Below, piece after piece: positions 1-6,287 of a stretch of 13,786 nucleotides of DNA (positions within the stretch are counted from its first letter, which is position 1; each line of letters begins with the position of its first letter). The notes beneath the pieces are model-generated. The model had not been told where the DNA came from. It saw nothing but the letters and a program-made list of their open reading frames with translations, and searched no databases. Position numbers and translations under genes: made by a program. Source of the DNA: Candidatus Omnitrophota bacterium (lineage in GTDB: Bacteria > Omnitrophota > Gorgyraeia > JAFGHF01); contig JAMXCY010000015.1 in NCBI GenBank assembly GCA_024543015.1, forward strand, positions 1 through 13,786. The letters are read 5' to 3'.

Positions 1-873
1 TCCTGTCTTTAAAGCAGCATGTCTTGATATGAGCTTAATCTTTTGCAGGCCTTCCTGAGCCCGGAAATGACTGGGAGAAATATTAAGCATTTGCTCATAT
101 AGCTCAATGGCCTCCTGCCACATCGCTTGATAGGAATATAACTGGCTTAAGTCAAACATTGCCTCCACATTCTTTTCGTCTTTGCCTATCAGCTGCGAAT
201 AATAATAGATGGCTTGTTCTACCCGATTATCCCAATAAGCCTCCTTTGCCTTCATTTCTAACTCAATCAATTCATCGTAATCCTGATCCAGAATTAATTG
301 ATATGCCTTTAAGGACTCCTCATATCTCCTGGCCCAGCCTAAAACACGGGCCTTTTGCAAATGCACCTTTTGCGCCCCGTCTTCTTCCCGGCCTTCTTGA
401 TCAAGCAGCTGATCGTACAATTCCAAGGCCTGGTCGTATTTCTTATCCCAGCTTAAAACATCGGCCAGCTCTTCCTTAACTTCTGGTTTCTCCTCAGCCT
501 GAAGAATCTCTTCATATAGAGATGTGGCCTTTTCAAACTCTTTACTCCATGAAAGGGTTTGGGCTAAAGCTCTTTTTATTTGCTGGTCCTGCGGATTGGC
601 GGAGAGAAGTTTGTTAAAGGCCTCTATGGCTTGAGGATGCTTTTGGGTCCACTGGTAGGAATAAGCAAGTTCTTTCAGGGCTTTTTGGTTGGAAGGGTCT
701 AACGAAGCCGTTTTTTGGTAAAATGCTATCGCCTTTTCATATTCGCCTTTTTTAAAAAACTGATGCCCCTGATAATAATTTATATCCGCCTCTTGTGTCT
801 TTTGATAGATTGATGTCGTTAAGGCGGAGGTTAAGATTAATATAAAAATAAAGAAAATTACCTTTATATTCAT
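1..873 (-). CDS. TPR-repeat exported protein, partial (C-terminus off the window edge)
   Basis: The frame is open from the ATG at 873 down to base 1, giving 291 residues of an unfinished protein. Residues 1-21 form a signal peptide: MNIK, then a run of Ile/Phe/Leu, then Ser-Ala-Leu-Thr-Thr, so the product is probably exported. From residue 30 on it is a chain of tetratricopeptide repeats about 34 residues long, with repeated Tyr-x-x-Ala and ExxxxLY-type helices. A Trp recurs at about residues 75, 109, 142, 180 and 214, giving a LAxxLSW pattern. This Trp-marked TPR style is seen in periplasmic scaffolds in front of outer-membrane beta-barrels (YaiO, PelB and BcsC-like proteins), so a barrel may follow beyond the edge; that is inference. 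The start has only a weak AGG four bases upstream. A strong terminator on the same strand lies just upstream, so it is probably transcribed separately from the PQ-loop gene. The substrate or partner is unknown. Confidence 0.85.
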   Translation of the reverse strand, partial: MNIKVIFFIFILILTSALTTSIYQKTQEADINYYQGHQFFKKGEYEKAIAFYQKTASLDPSNQKALKELAYSYQWTQKHPQAIEAFNKLLSANPQDQQIKRALAQTLSWSKEFEKATSLYEEILQAEEKPEVKEELADVLSWDKKYDQALELYDQLLDQEGREEDGAQKVHLQKARVLGWARRYEESLKAYQLILDQDYDELIELEMKAKEAYWDNRVEQAIYYYSQLIGKDEKNVEAMFDLSQLYSYQAMWQEAIELYEQMLNISPSHFRAQEGLQKIKLISRHAALKTG

Positions 874-916
874 AAGCCTGATGCTTATTTTACCATAAGA
901 CTGCCCGAAGTGCCAC

Positions 917-996
917 AAAAAAGCCTCAAGGGTTACCCCATTACAAATGTGAATAGCAGAAGATTGGGTATTTGTAACGGGGCGCGTCTTGAGGCT
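917..996 (-). terminator. Long intrinsic terminator hairpin
   Basis: The arms AGCCTCAAG (922-930) and CTTGAGGCT (988-996) pair over 9 bp. Inside them CCCC/GGGG (936-939 with 979-982) and TTACAAAT/ATTTGTAA (941-948 with 970-977) pair around a 21-nt loop. Read on the minus strand the outer stem is followed by six U (917-922). It separates the PQ-loop gene from the TPR gene. The stem is unusually long and has internal loops for a plain terminator, so it could be the 3' end of a small transcript. Confidence 0.6.
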
Positions 997-1015
997 GGAT
1001 CTGTTTTAGCCGTAT

Positions 1016-1034
1016 GTTTAAGCCCGGCTTAAAC
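1016..1034. repeat. Short perfect inverted repeat
   Basis: GTTTAAGC (1016-1023) and GCTTAAAC (1027-1034) form an 8-bp palindrome with a 3-base CCG loop. There is no U-tract, so it is not an obvious terminator. It lies between the terminator hairpin and the structured repeat starting at 1049. Confidence 0.5.
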
Positions 1035-1048
1035 AGTTAAATGAGCCT

Positions 1049-1156
1049 ACAACTTACGGAACGAAGTGACGTAAGTTGTTTGGGCGAATTTAATCCTGAG
1101 GCCGCCAACCTGTCCTTCGAAGCCCAAAGGGCGAAGAAGGAAGGCGGCCGAAGGAT
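1049..1156 (+). repeat. Structured dispersed repeat, copy A (two hairpin modules)
   Basis: Module 1 is a 9-bp stem, ACAACTTAC (1049-1057) with GTAAGTTGT (1071-1079), holding the loop GGAACGAAGTGAC. Module 2 is an outer stem, ATCCT-GA-GGCCGCC (1093-1106) with GGCGGCC-GA-AGGAT (1143-1156), interrupted by a tandem GA/GA mismatch. Nested in it, CCTTC-GAA-GCCC, an AAA loop and GGGC-GAA-GAAGG form a second stem with the same kind of GA-rich internal loop. Copies with the same design lie at 9217-9292 and, module 2 only, on the minus strand at 7599-7631. A 60-codon frame crossing this stretch is taken to be chance. Together with the features at 917-1034 this accounts for the gene-free interval 874-1193. 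Confidence 0.7.
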
Positions 1157-1193
1157 CTTACGTCAGTTTCTCGATTACGTTGGACAACGTCTC

Positions 1194-1448
1194 CTATGCC
1201 TTAGCCCTGTAATAAATCACTAAAATTAGAGTCCATAAAGATAGGCTAAAACCAATTGAGTAAGTAGTAATAAGGATTGGGACTTTTAGCCATGCCGTAT
1301 AAAGCAATCCGGCTGCATGGCCGGCTACAACCATAATCCACGACCACAAGCTTAAACCGGAAACATCCTTTGTCTTCAATATACTTACAATCTGCGGAAT
1401 AAAGCAAAAAGTAAAAAGCAACATACTAATTATGCCAAATATATACAT
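1194..1448 (-). CDS. PQ-loop / SemiSWEET-like small membrane protein
   Basis: This 84-residue protein is almost entirely hydrophobic, with three predicted membrane segments (about 2-21, 35-53 and 58-79). The first helix ends in the PQ-loop signature FIPQIVSILKTKDVSGLSLW (residues 16-35), with the Pro-Gln pair at 18-19. Single-PQ proteins of this size are bacterial SemiSWEETs, which dimerise in the inner membrane and move small sugars, or are close relatives of unknown substrate. The length is normal for a complete member. No clear Shine-Dalgarno sequence is visible. A TATACT -10-like hexamer lies on the minus strand at 1482-1487 without a good -35. The gene is downstream of, and separated from, the helicase gene by a repeat at 1502-1540. 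Confidence 0.85.
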   Translation of the reverse strand: MYIFGIISMLLFTFCFIPQIVSILKTKDVSGLSLWSWIMVVAGHAAGLLYTAWLKVPILITTYSIGFSLSLWTLILVIYYRAKA

Positions 1449-1501
1449 TTTAGCTCTTTTTCACTTTTTCTTATCCCTCAAAGTATAGATTGTATTACTC
1501 T

Positions 1502-1540
1502 AGGGACACCCTCCCGATTACCTCGGGACCTGGCCCCTAT
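1502..1540 (-). repeat. GGGACAGTGTCCC-type imperfect palindromic repeat, copy 1
   Basis: On the minus strand two degenerate versions of a GGGACNNTGTCCC palindrome are joined by GAGGTAATC. The pattern is GGGGCCAGGTCCC, spacer, GGGAGGGTGTCCC. It begins at the base directly after the helicase stop codon. A related doublet lies on the other side of that gene (2964-3052), in the opposite orientation. Confidence 0.5.
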
Positions 1541-2905
1541 TTACTCGAACTTGTACGAATTTGAGAATTCATAGACTCGATTATCAAAAATTATATCACT
1601 ATAAATTATAGCCCTTTTCAAAATAATGCCTTCTAAGCTGGTGCAACGGCTAAGCGCTACGTATGTTTGACCATGCGTAAACGCTCCATAGCCCATATCA
1701 ATAATAATGTCCTTAAACGTTTGGCCCTGGCTTTTATGAATTGTTATAGCCCATGCTAACTTAATAGGGTATTGTTCAAATGATCCAATCACTTTTTCTT
1801 TAATTTTTTCTTCTATAGGATTATAAATATATTCTATTTTTTCCCAGGATACCTTTGGAACTTTGCATATATTATCTTCTATTCTAACTTCTATATGTGT
1901 TTCAGACAAGTCAGCGATCTCAGCAATTGTTCCGTTAACCCATCTTTTGTCACGATCGTTTTTAATTAATATAACCTGCGCACCCTTCTTAAGTGTTAAA
2001 CAAACTTCCGCAGGATACGAAGTTTCATCAAACTTACCGCATATATGAGCGTTGTACCTAAACTCTTTATGAGTGATCTTCGCCAGACAGCTTTCATTAA
2101 TTGTGTTAGCATCGCTATTTGTTGTTGTAAGTGTAACTACTCCGCTTTCATGAGTTACATTGGGATTCACGCGTTCATTTAAATACTTAAGATCACTTTC
2201 ATCAACTTGTTTAACACGGATTTTATTAAGCAGTCGGATAAAATTCTCATCCTTTTGCCTGTAAATCTTATGTAATTCAACGTATTTTAAATTGATTTCC
2301 TTTATGACATTAGCACTAAAGAAATAAGGGCTCTTATACAATTTCTGTATTACACCTCTAATATCTCTATCAACAACGGGTGGTAATTGAAAAAGGTCCC
2401 CAAATAAGATAATCTGAACGCCTCCAAAAGGAAGGTCGTGTTGTCCCCTATTTATTCTCAGCGCATAGTCAATGCCATCTAGAAGATCAGCCCGAAGCAT
2501 AGACATTTCATCGATTATGATTGTATCAATTTTTTGAAGTAACTCCTTATTGCGTAGTCTACGGATATGGTCTTTTTGGATGAATCGGGGAGGAAATTTA
2601 AAAAAAGAATGAATTGTTTGGCCCCGAATTTTAATCGCCGCTACACCGGTTGGAGCCAATACTGCAATACTTTTCTTAGTCTCAGTCCTAAAATACTGTA
2701 AGAGCGTAGATTTTCCTGTCCCTGCCTTACCAGTAATAAATATATGCTCTTTGGTATTCTCCATTAAATTAAAAGCACGCTGAAATTCTTCATTAAATTC
2801 AAAGTCATCAGGTATTTCTGTCTTTGTTTCGAGGACAATTTTTTCGACTTTTTGCTGTTCATTCTTTGACAGAGTCATCTTAAACTTATTAAAAATATTA
2901 ATCAT
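1541..2905 (-). CDS. PIF1-like superfamily 1B DNA helicase
   Basis: This 454-residue protein is a complete ATP-dependent helicase of the PIF1/RecD-like group, which unwinds DNA 5' to 3'. The motifs appear in order: Walker A GKAGTGKS (59-66); motif Ia APTGVAA (84-90) followed by GQTIHSFF; Walker B IIIDEMSML (129-137); motif III GDLFQLPP (169-176); motif V TIHKSQGQTF (388-397); and motif VI YVALSRCTSLEGI (415-427), with the arginine finger at R420. Catalytic residues are intact. The C-terminal third is a UvrD_C_2-like domain. The start is supported by AAGG seven bases upstream. The gene is A+T-rich and lies 205 bp downstream of the nuclease-helicase-S24 gene in the same direction. A minus-strand TATACT at 2955-2960 suggests it could also have its own promoter. 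Bacterial PIF1 helicases are often accessory genes; membership of the neighbouring module is inference. Confidence 0.92.
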   Translation of the reverse strand: MINIFNKFKMTLSKNEQQKVEKIVLETKTEIPDDFEFNEEFQRAFNLMENTKEHIFITGKAGTGKSTLLQYFRTETKKSIAVLAPTGVAAIKIRGQTIHSFFKFPPRFIQKDHIRRLRNKELLQKIDTIIIDEMSMLRADLLDGIDYALRINRGQHDLPFGGVQIILFGDLFQLPPVVDRDIRGVIQKLYKSPYFFSANVIKEINLKYVELHKIYRQKDENFIRLLNKIRVKQVDESDLKYLNERVNPNVTHESGVVTLTTTNSDANTINESCLAKITHKEFRYNAHICGKFDETSYPAEVCLTLKKGAQVILIKNDRDKRWVNGTIAEIADLSETHIEVRIEDNICKVPKVSWEKIEYIYNPIEEKIKEKVIGSFEQYPIKLAWAITIHKSQGQTFKDIIIDMGYGAFTHGQTYVALSRCTSLEGIILKRAIIYSDIIFDNRVYEFSNSYKFE

Positions 2906-2963
2906 ACATATGCCTTTTATTTAAGATTGTTCAGACCTAGCTTTCTACATCTCTAGTATAGTA

Positions 2964-3052
2964 GAGACATTGTCCGAATTGTTTCCCTCGATTTCGCTCG
3001 GGACTCCCTTGGGTCGCGGGACGGTGTCTTGGTTTTAATCGGGACAGTGTAC
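2964..3052 (+). repeat. GGGACAGTGTCCC-type repeat cluster, copy 2
   Basis: Degenerate units read GAGACATTGTCC (2964-2975), CGGGACGGTGTC (3017-3028) and CGGGACAGTGT (3040-3050). The last two are joined by TTGGTTTTAAT, matching the spacer-plus-palindrome layout seen at 1502-1540 on the other strand. This fills most of the 205-bp gap between the two helicase genes. The final part before 3110 also carries a short AATTACAATAATTACAATAA direct repeat. Confidence 0.45.
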
Positions 3053-3110
3053 CTTCAACAATTACAATAATTACAATAAATGGGAACAGATCTATTGTTT
3101 CTACTAGTGA

Positions 3111-5492
3111 TTATAAAACAGCTACTAATTCCGCTACAACACGAAATTCGACTGCTGGGATATTTTCTAAAACGATGTCCTTAAAATCCTTGCTGTCAGG
3201 CGAAAGAATTATTTTTTTATGCCTACATGTCCCATCGGGGAAGTATTCCTTTTCGCTTTTGTAACGCTTTATAGTAAATTGTCTTGTGGTTTCAGGGTCA
3301 GAGATTGAATGACACTCTACAATAACAACTAATCCGTTCCTGGTTCCACCTTTATCAAAGCGAAATACACAATAACTCCCATCGGGAATAGTTGGTTCCA
3401 TCGACTTGCCCACTACTTTTGCTACAAACATATCTTTATGTAAAGCAGTTGGCAAATCTACTCGAATCCATCCAATAGGATCAGGGTCAACTTGTGTTTC
3501 CTTACCAAATGAAGTAGCTACTGCTTCCAACGATAAAACAGGAAGGTACTCCTTGAACTGTAAATGTCCTGCAACTTCAGACAGCACTTCACTGTATTGC
3601 TCCTCATCTTCTTTAACTACATGAGAAAACATCAAAGCGCCTTTCTTGCTTTCAAGTTTAGACTTAAAAAATCTTTCTGTCTCTTTATCCATAAAATATA
3701 CGTAAACACCATGATGTGCGCGCGACATTAATACTCTATAAACATGTTTAAGATGGGCTGTTAGTGTAGGATTTTTTCTCTTAATTTGCTTGTCAAAAGA
3801 GTTGTCAGGCATACTAATCCAACCTTCGCTTTCTCGCCAAACGAGATCATTTCCAAAAATTACTCCTATATAATCAAATTCAAAGCCTTGAGCTGTATAA
3901 ACTGTGCCGACTTGTTCCATGCCACTATGATCAGTAGCCCACTTCCAAAATTCATTTTTCTTTTCCCAAGGCATTTTAAAGTCCCCTATGCGGACATCCT
4001 TTACTAAGGAACCATCCGGATTTGGATTACTCCATTCCCAACAAAAACCAGCAACTATCCTTGCTGAATTTTCCTTATGTCTATTTTTCTCATCAATTGC
4101 TCTTTTTAAGCCTTGAGGAGTATCGAAAATTTTAAACTCCATTTTCGCATCAAAGATATCAATGTCAGATTCTCTAATCTCTAGTAATTTATCTATCCAC
4201 TGCAAATATGCATCTGAACCAGAACAACGAAATTGAGTTCGAAGTTCAAATTCGGTTACGTTGACATCTTTTATACCAAGCCTAGTAGCAGAATTCTTTA
4301 TTAATTCAACATTACCTATTTCCTTAGGACGAACAACCTGAAACTCATCTATAAAAAATATCGACAGCTTAGCTGGCTTTATAAGGTCATCCATTTGAGG
4401 GTTTTTAGAGCGAAATTTAAAAGGCACTCCATAATCGTTACTATTCGACCTAATTCTATGGGCTTCATCGCATACAAGAACATCGATTTCATTCTCTTTA
4501 TGCCGTGTAAAACTAAAGAAGAATTTAAAGAGATTCGACGCCCTGCGTCCAACAATTTTTCTTAATGTATTTGTAAATGCAGATGAGCCAGTTGCATGAT
4601 ACACAACTTTGCCCTGACGCATTAATTCACCCATAACTTCTAATGCAATTACCGATTTACCAGTACCGGGACCACCCTTAACAATTACGACAGACTTAGT
4701 ACTTGTTTTACTCAATTGCTTAGCTTTATTGATAATGGCGTTATAGGCAGCAATCTGATCGTCAATGAGAGTAAAAATTTGCTGTTTATGAATCATATCG
4801 CCTGTGTGATCTAAGAGCCTTTTAGAAGGGCGCACAGGGCTATTTATAAAACGATTGAAGACTTCTAAGCCATCACTATTCCTCAACCTTTCCTGCAAAT
4901 AGAGGCCGAGCTCTCTAACATCCTCTTTAAGAAACAATGGAAAAGTTTTAGTAAATTTATGAAATTTAGGGAGGGAAAGTATATTTTCTTTTTGTTTAGA
5001 GTAATTATGACAATACGTACAAGAGTTTAAATTAACGGAGTTATTATCACTACTGAAAATTAATAAAAAATCCTGCAAATCAAAATGATATCCCTCGACT
5101 TGTAAACATGGATGGGGAAATTCTCGTTTACCAAAGAAATCTACTATTATGTTGCCTTCATTTTCACAATCATAAACATGTTCATTAGACCACTGCTTTA
5201 ATTCCATTAAAACAACAGTATCTTTGTTTTCATTGCTTTTTCCAAACAATAGTACGTCAATACGACGCGTTAAATAAGGTAATTCATATTCTATGATTAT
5301 TGTATTATCAGTTAGGTTGGAATAAGTAAATGCATTATTCAGGAAATTAAGTGATTGCTGCCATGAACGATATTCCGATTCCGAAGGAAACCTTTTATAA
5401 TAAACCGAGAAATTATCTCTTAATATATCGGCAATACGATTATGCACTACATCATTTGAAAACTTCTTAATAGATCCTTCATAAAGTCTCAT
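3111..5492 (-). CDS. Fusion protein: PD-(D/E)XK-like nuclease, Schlafen-type (DUF2075) helicase, S24/LexA peptidase
   Basis: This is 793 residues with three parts. (1) Residues 60-100 carry EYELPYLTRRIDVLLFG and VLMELKQW; D79 with E97-x-K99 is the layout of a PD-(D/E)XK nuclease. (2) Residues 265-610 are a DUF2075 helicase, the domain now called Schlafen group 3-like: Walker A GGPGTGKS (273-280), DEAH (342-345), IDEFQVV (381-387), LRTQFRCSG (417-425), TAQGFEFD (533-540) and YRVLMSRAHHGVYVY (585-599). (3) Residues 665-793 are an S24 peptidase core, with GKSMEPTIPDG giving the serine nucleophile S697 and TIKRY giving the lysine K742. No HTH is attached. The start codon overlaps the stop of the MazG-like gene (ATGA, 4 bp) and has no Shine-Dalgarno of its own, so translation is probably coupled. 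The domain calls are by motif. The joint role, DNA or phage defence with a damage-sensing switch, is inference. Confidence 0.88.
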   Translation of the reverse strand: MRLYEGSIKKFSNDVVHNRIADILRDNFSVYYKRFPSESEYRSWQQSLNFLNNAFTYSNLTDNTIIIEYELPYLTRRIDVLLFGKSNENKDTVVLMELKQWSNEHVYDCENEGNIIVDFFGKREFPHPCLQVEGYHFDLQDFLLIFSSDNNSVNLNSCTYCHNYSKQKENILSLPKFHKFTKTFPLFLKEDVRELGLYLQERLRNSDGLEVFNRFINSPVRPSKRLLDHTGDMIHKQQIFTLIDDQIAAYNAIINKAKQLSKTSTKSVVIVKGGPGTGKSVIALEVMGELMRQGKVVYHATGSSAFTNTLRKIVGRRASNLFKFFFSFTRHKENEIDVLVCDEAHRIRSNSNDYGVPFKFRSKNPQMDDLIKPAKLSIFFIDEFQVVRPKEIGNVELIKNSATRLGIKDVNVTEFELRTQFRCSGSDAYLQWIDKLLEIRESDIDIFDAKMEFKIFDTPQGLKRAIDEKNRHKENSARIVAGFCWEWSNPNPDGSLVKDVRIGDFKMPWEKKNEFWKWATDHSGMEQVGTVYTAQGFEFDYIGVIFGNDLVWRESEGWISMPDNSFDKQIKRKNPTLTAHLKHVYRVLMSRAHHGVYVYFMDKETERFFKSKLESKKGALMFSHVVKEDEEQYSEVLSEVAGHLQFKEYLPVLSLEAVATSFGKETQVDPDPIGWIRVDLPTALHKDMFVAKVVGKSMEPTIPDGSYCVFRFDKGGTRNGLVVIVECHSISDPETTRQFTIKRYKSEKEYFPDGTCRHKKIILSPDSKDFKDIVLENIPAVEFRVVAELVAVL

Positions 5493-5836
5493 AATTTATT
5501 ATATTTAGTGTGCTTTCCACGCGCTTTTTCTGCGGGATATTTACTTGCATTTTTTGACAATTTCTGTTCCATGGCTTCCAATAAATTAACTCCTAAATTA
5601 TCTGCTAATTCAAAAAGATATAACGCTATATCGGCTATTTCATCTTTAATTTCGTCATGATTTTTCCTTGCATATTTTTCTACTTCTTCAGTAGTTTTCC
5701 ATTGAAAATGCTCTAGAAGCTCAGAGGCTTCAAGAATTATTGAAACAGCCATATTTTTAGGATCGTGAAATTGCATCCAGTCACGTTCATCTCTAAACTT
5801 TCTTATTTTTTCTGTTATTTGACGGATTTCACTCAT
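5489..5836 (-). CDS. MazG-like nucleotide pyrophosphohydrolase (RS21-C6/dCTPase type)
   Basis: This 115-residue all-helical enzyme should hydrolyse (d)NTPs to the monophosphate and pyrophosphate. The opening FRDERDWMQFHDPKNMAVSI (14-33) is typical of the RS21-C6/dCTP pyrophosphatase branch. The metal-binding pattern is present: E36-x-x-E39 in LEASELLEHFQW and E66-x-x-D69 in DEIADIALYLFELAD. The Lys-Tyr-Pro near the C-terminus (SKYPAEKARG, about 98-107) also fits. AAAGGAG six bases upstream fixes the start. It follows the XRE gene by 20 bases and overlaps the helicase fusion by 4 bp, so all three form one operon. Placed beside a nuclease/helicase, a nucleotide-pool enzyme may clean up modified nucleotides or lower dNTP levels on infection; this is inference. 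The exact substrate cannot be told from sequence. Confidence 0.9.
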   Translation of the reverse strand: MSEIRQITEKIRKFRDERDWMQFHDPKNMAVSIILEASELLEHFQWKTTEEVEKYARKNHDEIKDEIADIALYLFELADNLGVNLLEAMEQKLSKNASKYPAEKARGKHTKYNKL

Positions 5837-5856
5837 ATTTTCTCCTTTTGCAAATG

Positions 5857-6066
5857 TTATTTTCTCCCCACTAATTCATCTAAGCCTATTCCAAATGCAT
5901 CGGCAATTTTGATTAGTGTTTGCATAGAAGGATTTGGGGTATAACCGGACTCTATTTTAGCTAAAGTACTGAAAGGAATATTAGCTTTTTTAGAAAGCTT
6001 ATCCTGCGAGATTTTTGATTTACTTCTAAGTTCTTTTATTCTCTTACCTAAATTAATACTTGACAT
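5857..6066 (-). CDS. XRE-family (Cro/CI-type) transcriptional regulator
   Basis: This 69-residue protein is a single HTH_3 domain. LGKRIKELRSKSKISQDKLS (residues 6-25) gives helix 1 and the start of helix 2, KANIPFSTLAKIESGY (27-42) the recognition helix and turn, and PSMQTLIKIADAFGIGLDELV (46-66) the helices that pack behind it. There is no second domain, so any ligand or cleavage control must come from elsewhere. It is the first gene of the operon with the MazG-like and nuclease-helicase-S24 genes. Two inverted repeats with similar TAYCC half-sites lie directly upstream, one over the presumed promoter, which suggests autorepression. The Shine-Dalgarno is weak (GGA seven bases upstream). The S24 domain of the operon's last gene is an obvious candidate for relieving repression, but it lies on a separate polypeptide and the link is speculative. 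Confidence 0.9.
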   Translation of the reverse strand: MSSINLGKRIKELRSKSKISQDKLSKKANIPFSTLAKIESGYTPNPSMQTLIKIADAFGIGLDELVGRK

Positions 6067-6089
6067 GTGTATCCATTCTTTGATATGAT
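6060..6089 (+). promoter_or_regulatory. Plus-strand promoter for the 40-residue membrane protein
   Basis: TTGACA (6060-6065) and TATGAT (6084-6089) are separated by 18 bp, a near-consensus sigma-70 pair, with transcription expected from about 6096. The -35 box overlaps the start codon region of the XRE gene on the other strand. It points towards the small ORF at 6165-6287. Confidence 0.5.
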
Positions 6090-6099
6090 AATATGGATA
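6070..6099. promoter_or_regulatory. Inverted repeat, possible operator 2
   Basis: TATCCAT (6070-6076) and ATGGATA (6093-6099) form a 7-bp dyad with a 16-base centre. It lies between the presumed minus-strand -10 and the XRE start and covers the plus-strand -10. The half-site resembles that of the neighbouring dyad at 6107-6127 (TAYCC core). Confidence 0.4.
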
Positions 6100-6127
6100 G
6101 TATATTTACCCTATGCTTTGTAGGGTA
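6099..6127 (-). promoter_or_regulatory. Promoter with operator dyad for the XRE operon
   Basis: A minus-strand TATACT -10 box lies at 6099-6104. The perfect dyad TACCCTA-N7-TAGGGTA (6107-6127) covers the spacer and the -35 position (TACCCT, poor match to TTGACA). A repressor bound here would block RNA polymerase, so this is the best candidate for the XRE operator. Confidence 0.5.
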
Positions 6128-6164
6128 TTTTAACTCCAAAACCCCTTAAAATCAAGGAAATAAA

Positions 6165-6287
6165 ATGCAATCCTACTTCAATAAATATTGGCATTACTTT
6201 GTGGCGGGGGTGGTGTTGGGGGTGGTTCTACTGCTTGTTTGGGTGATTGGGGAGGTAATCATGTGGTTAGGTCTTGATCAGGGCTAA
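6165..6287 (+). CDS. Small single-pass membrane protein (40 residues)
   Basis: The ATG at 6165 is preceded by AAGGAAATAAA, a good Shine-Dalgarno at normal spacing, and the frame closes with TAA at 6285-6287. The product has a polar, aromatic N-terminus (MQSYFNKYWHYF), one strongly hydrophobic helix from about residue 12 to 35 (rich in Val, Leu, Gly and Trp) and a short acidic tail ending GLDQG. It is too short for most gene finders. A TTGACA/TATGAT promoter lies about 70 bp upstream and is entangled with the XRE control region, so its expression may be tied to the neighbouring operon. Its 3' end overlaps the GIY-YIG gene tail to tail by 21 bp. No family is recognised. Small single-helix proteins next to nuclease/regulator modules can be membrane effectors or toxins; nothing here proves that. 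Confidence 0.55.
   Translation: MQSYFNKYWHYFVAGVVLGVVLLLVWVIGEVIMWLGLDQG

Noticed and set aside
159..479. Plus-strand open frame of 106 codons
   Set aside because: It is antisense to the TPR gene, which is open over the full 291 codons with a signal peptide and repeats.
1041..1223. Plus-strand open frame of 60 codons
   Set aside because: It runs through the palindromic repeat copy A; its content is explained by hairpin arms, and it overlaps the PQ-loop gene end.
3061..3085. Short direct repeat AATTACAATAATTACAATAA as a CRISPR or iteron
   Set aside because: Only two short A+T-rich units without spacers; no array or origin features.
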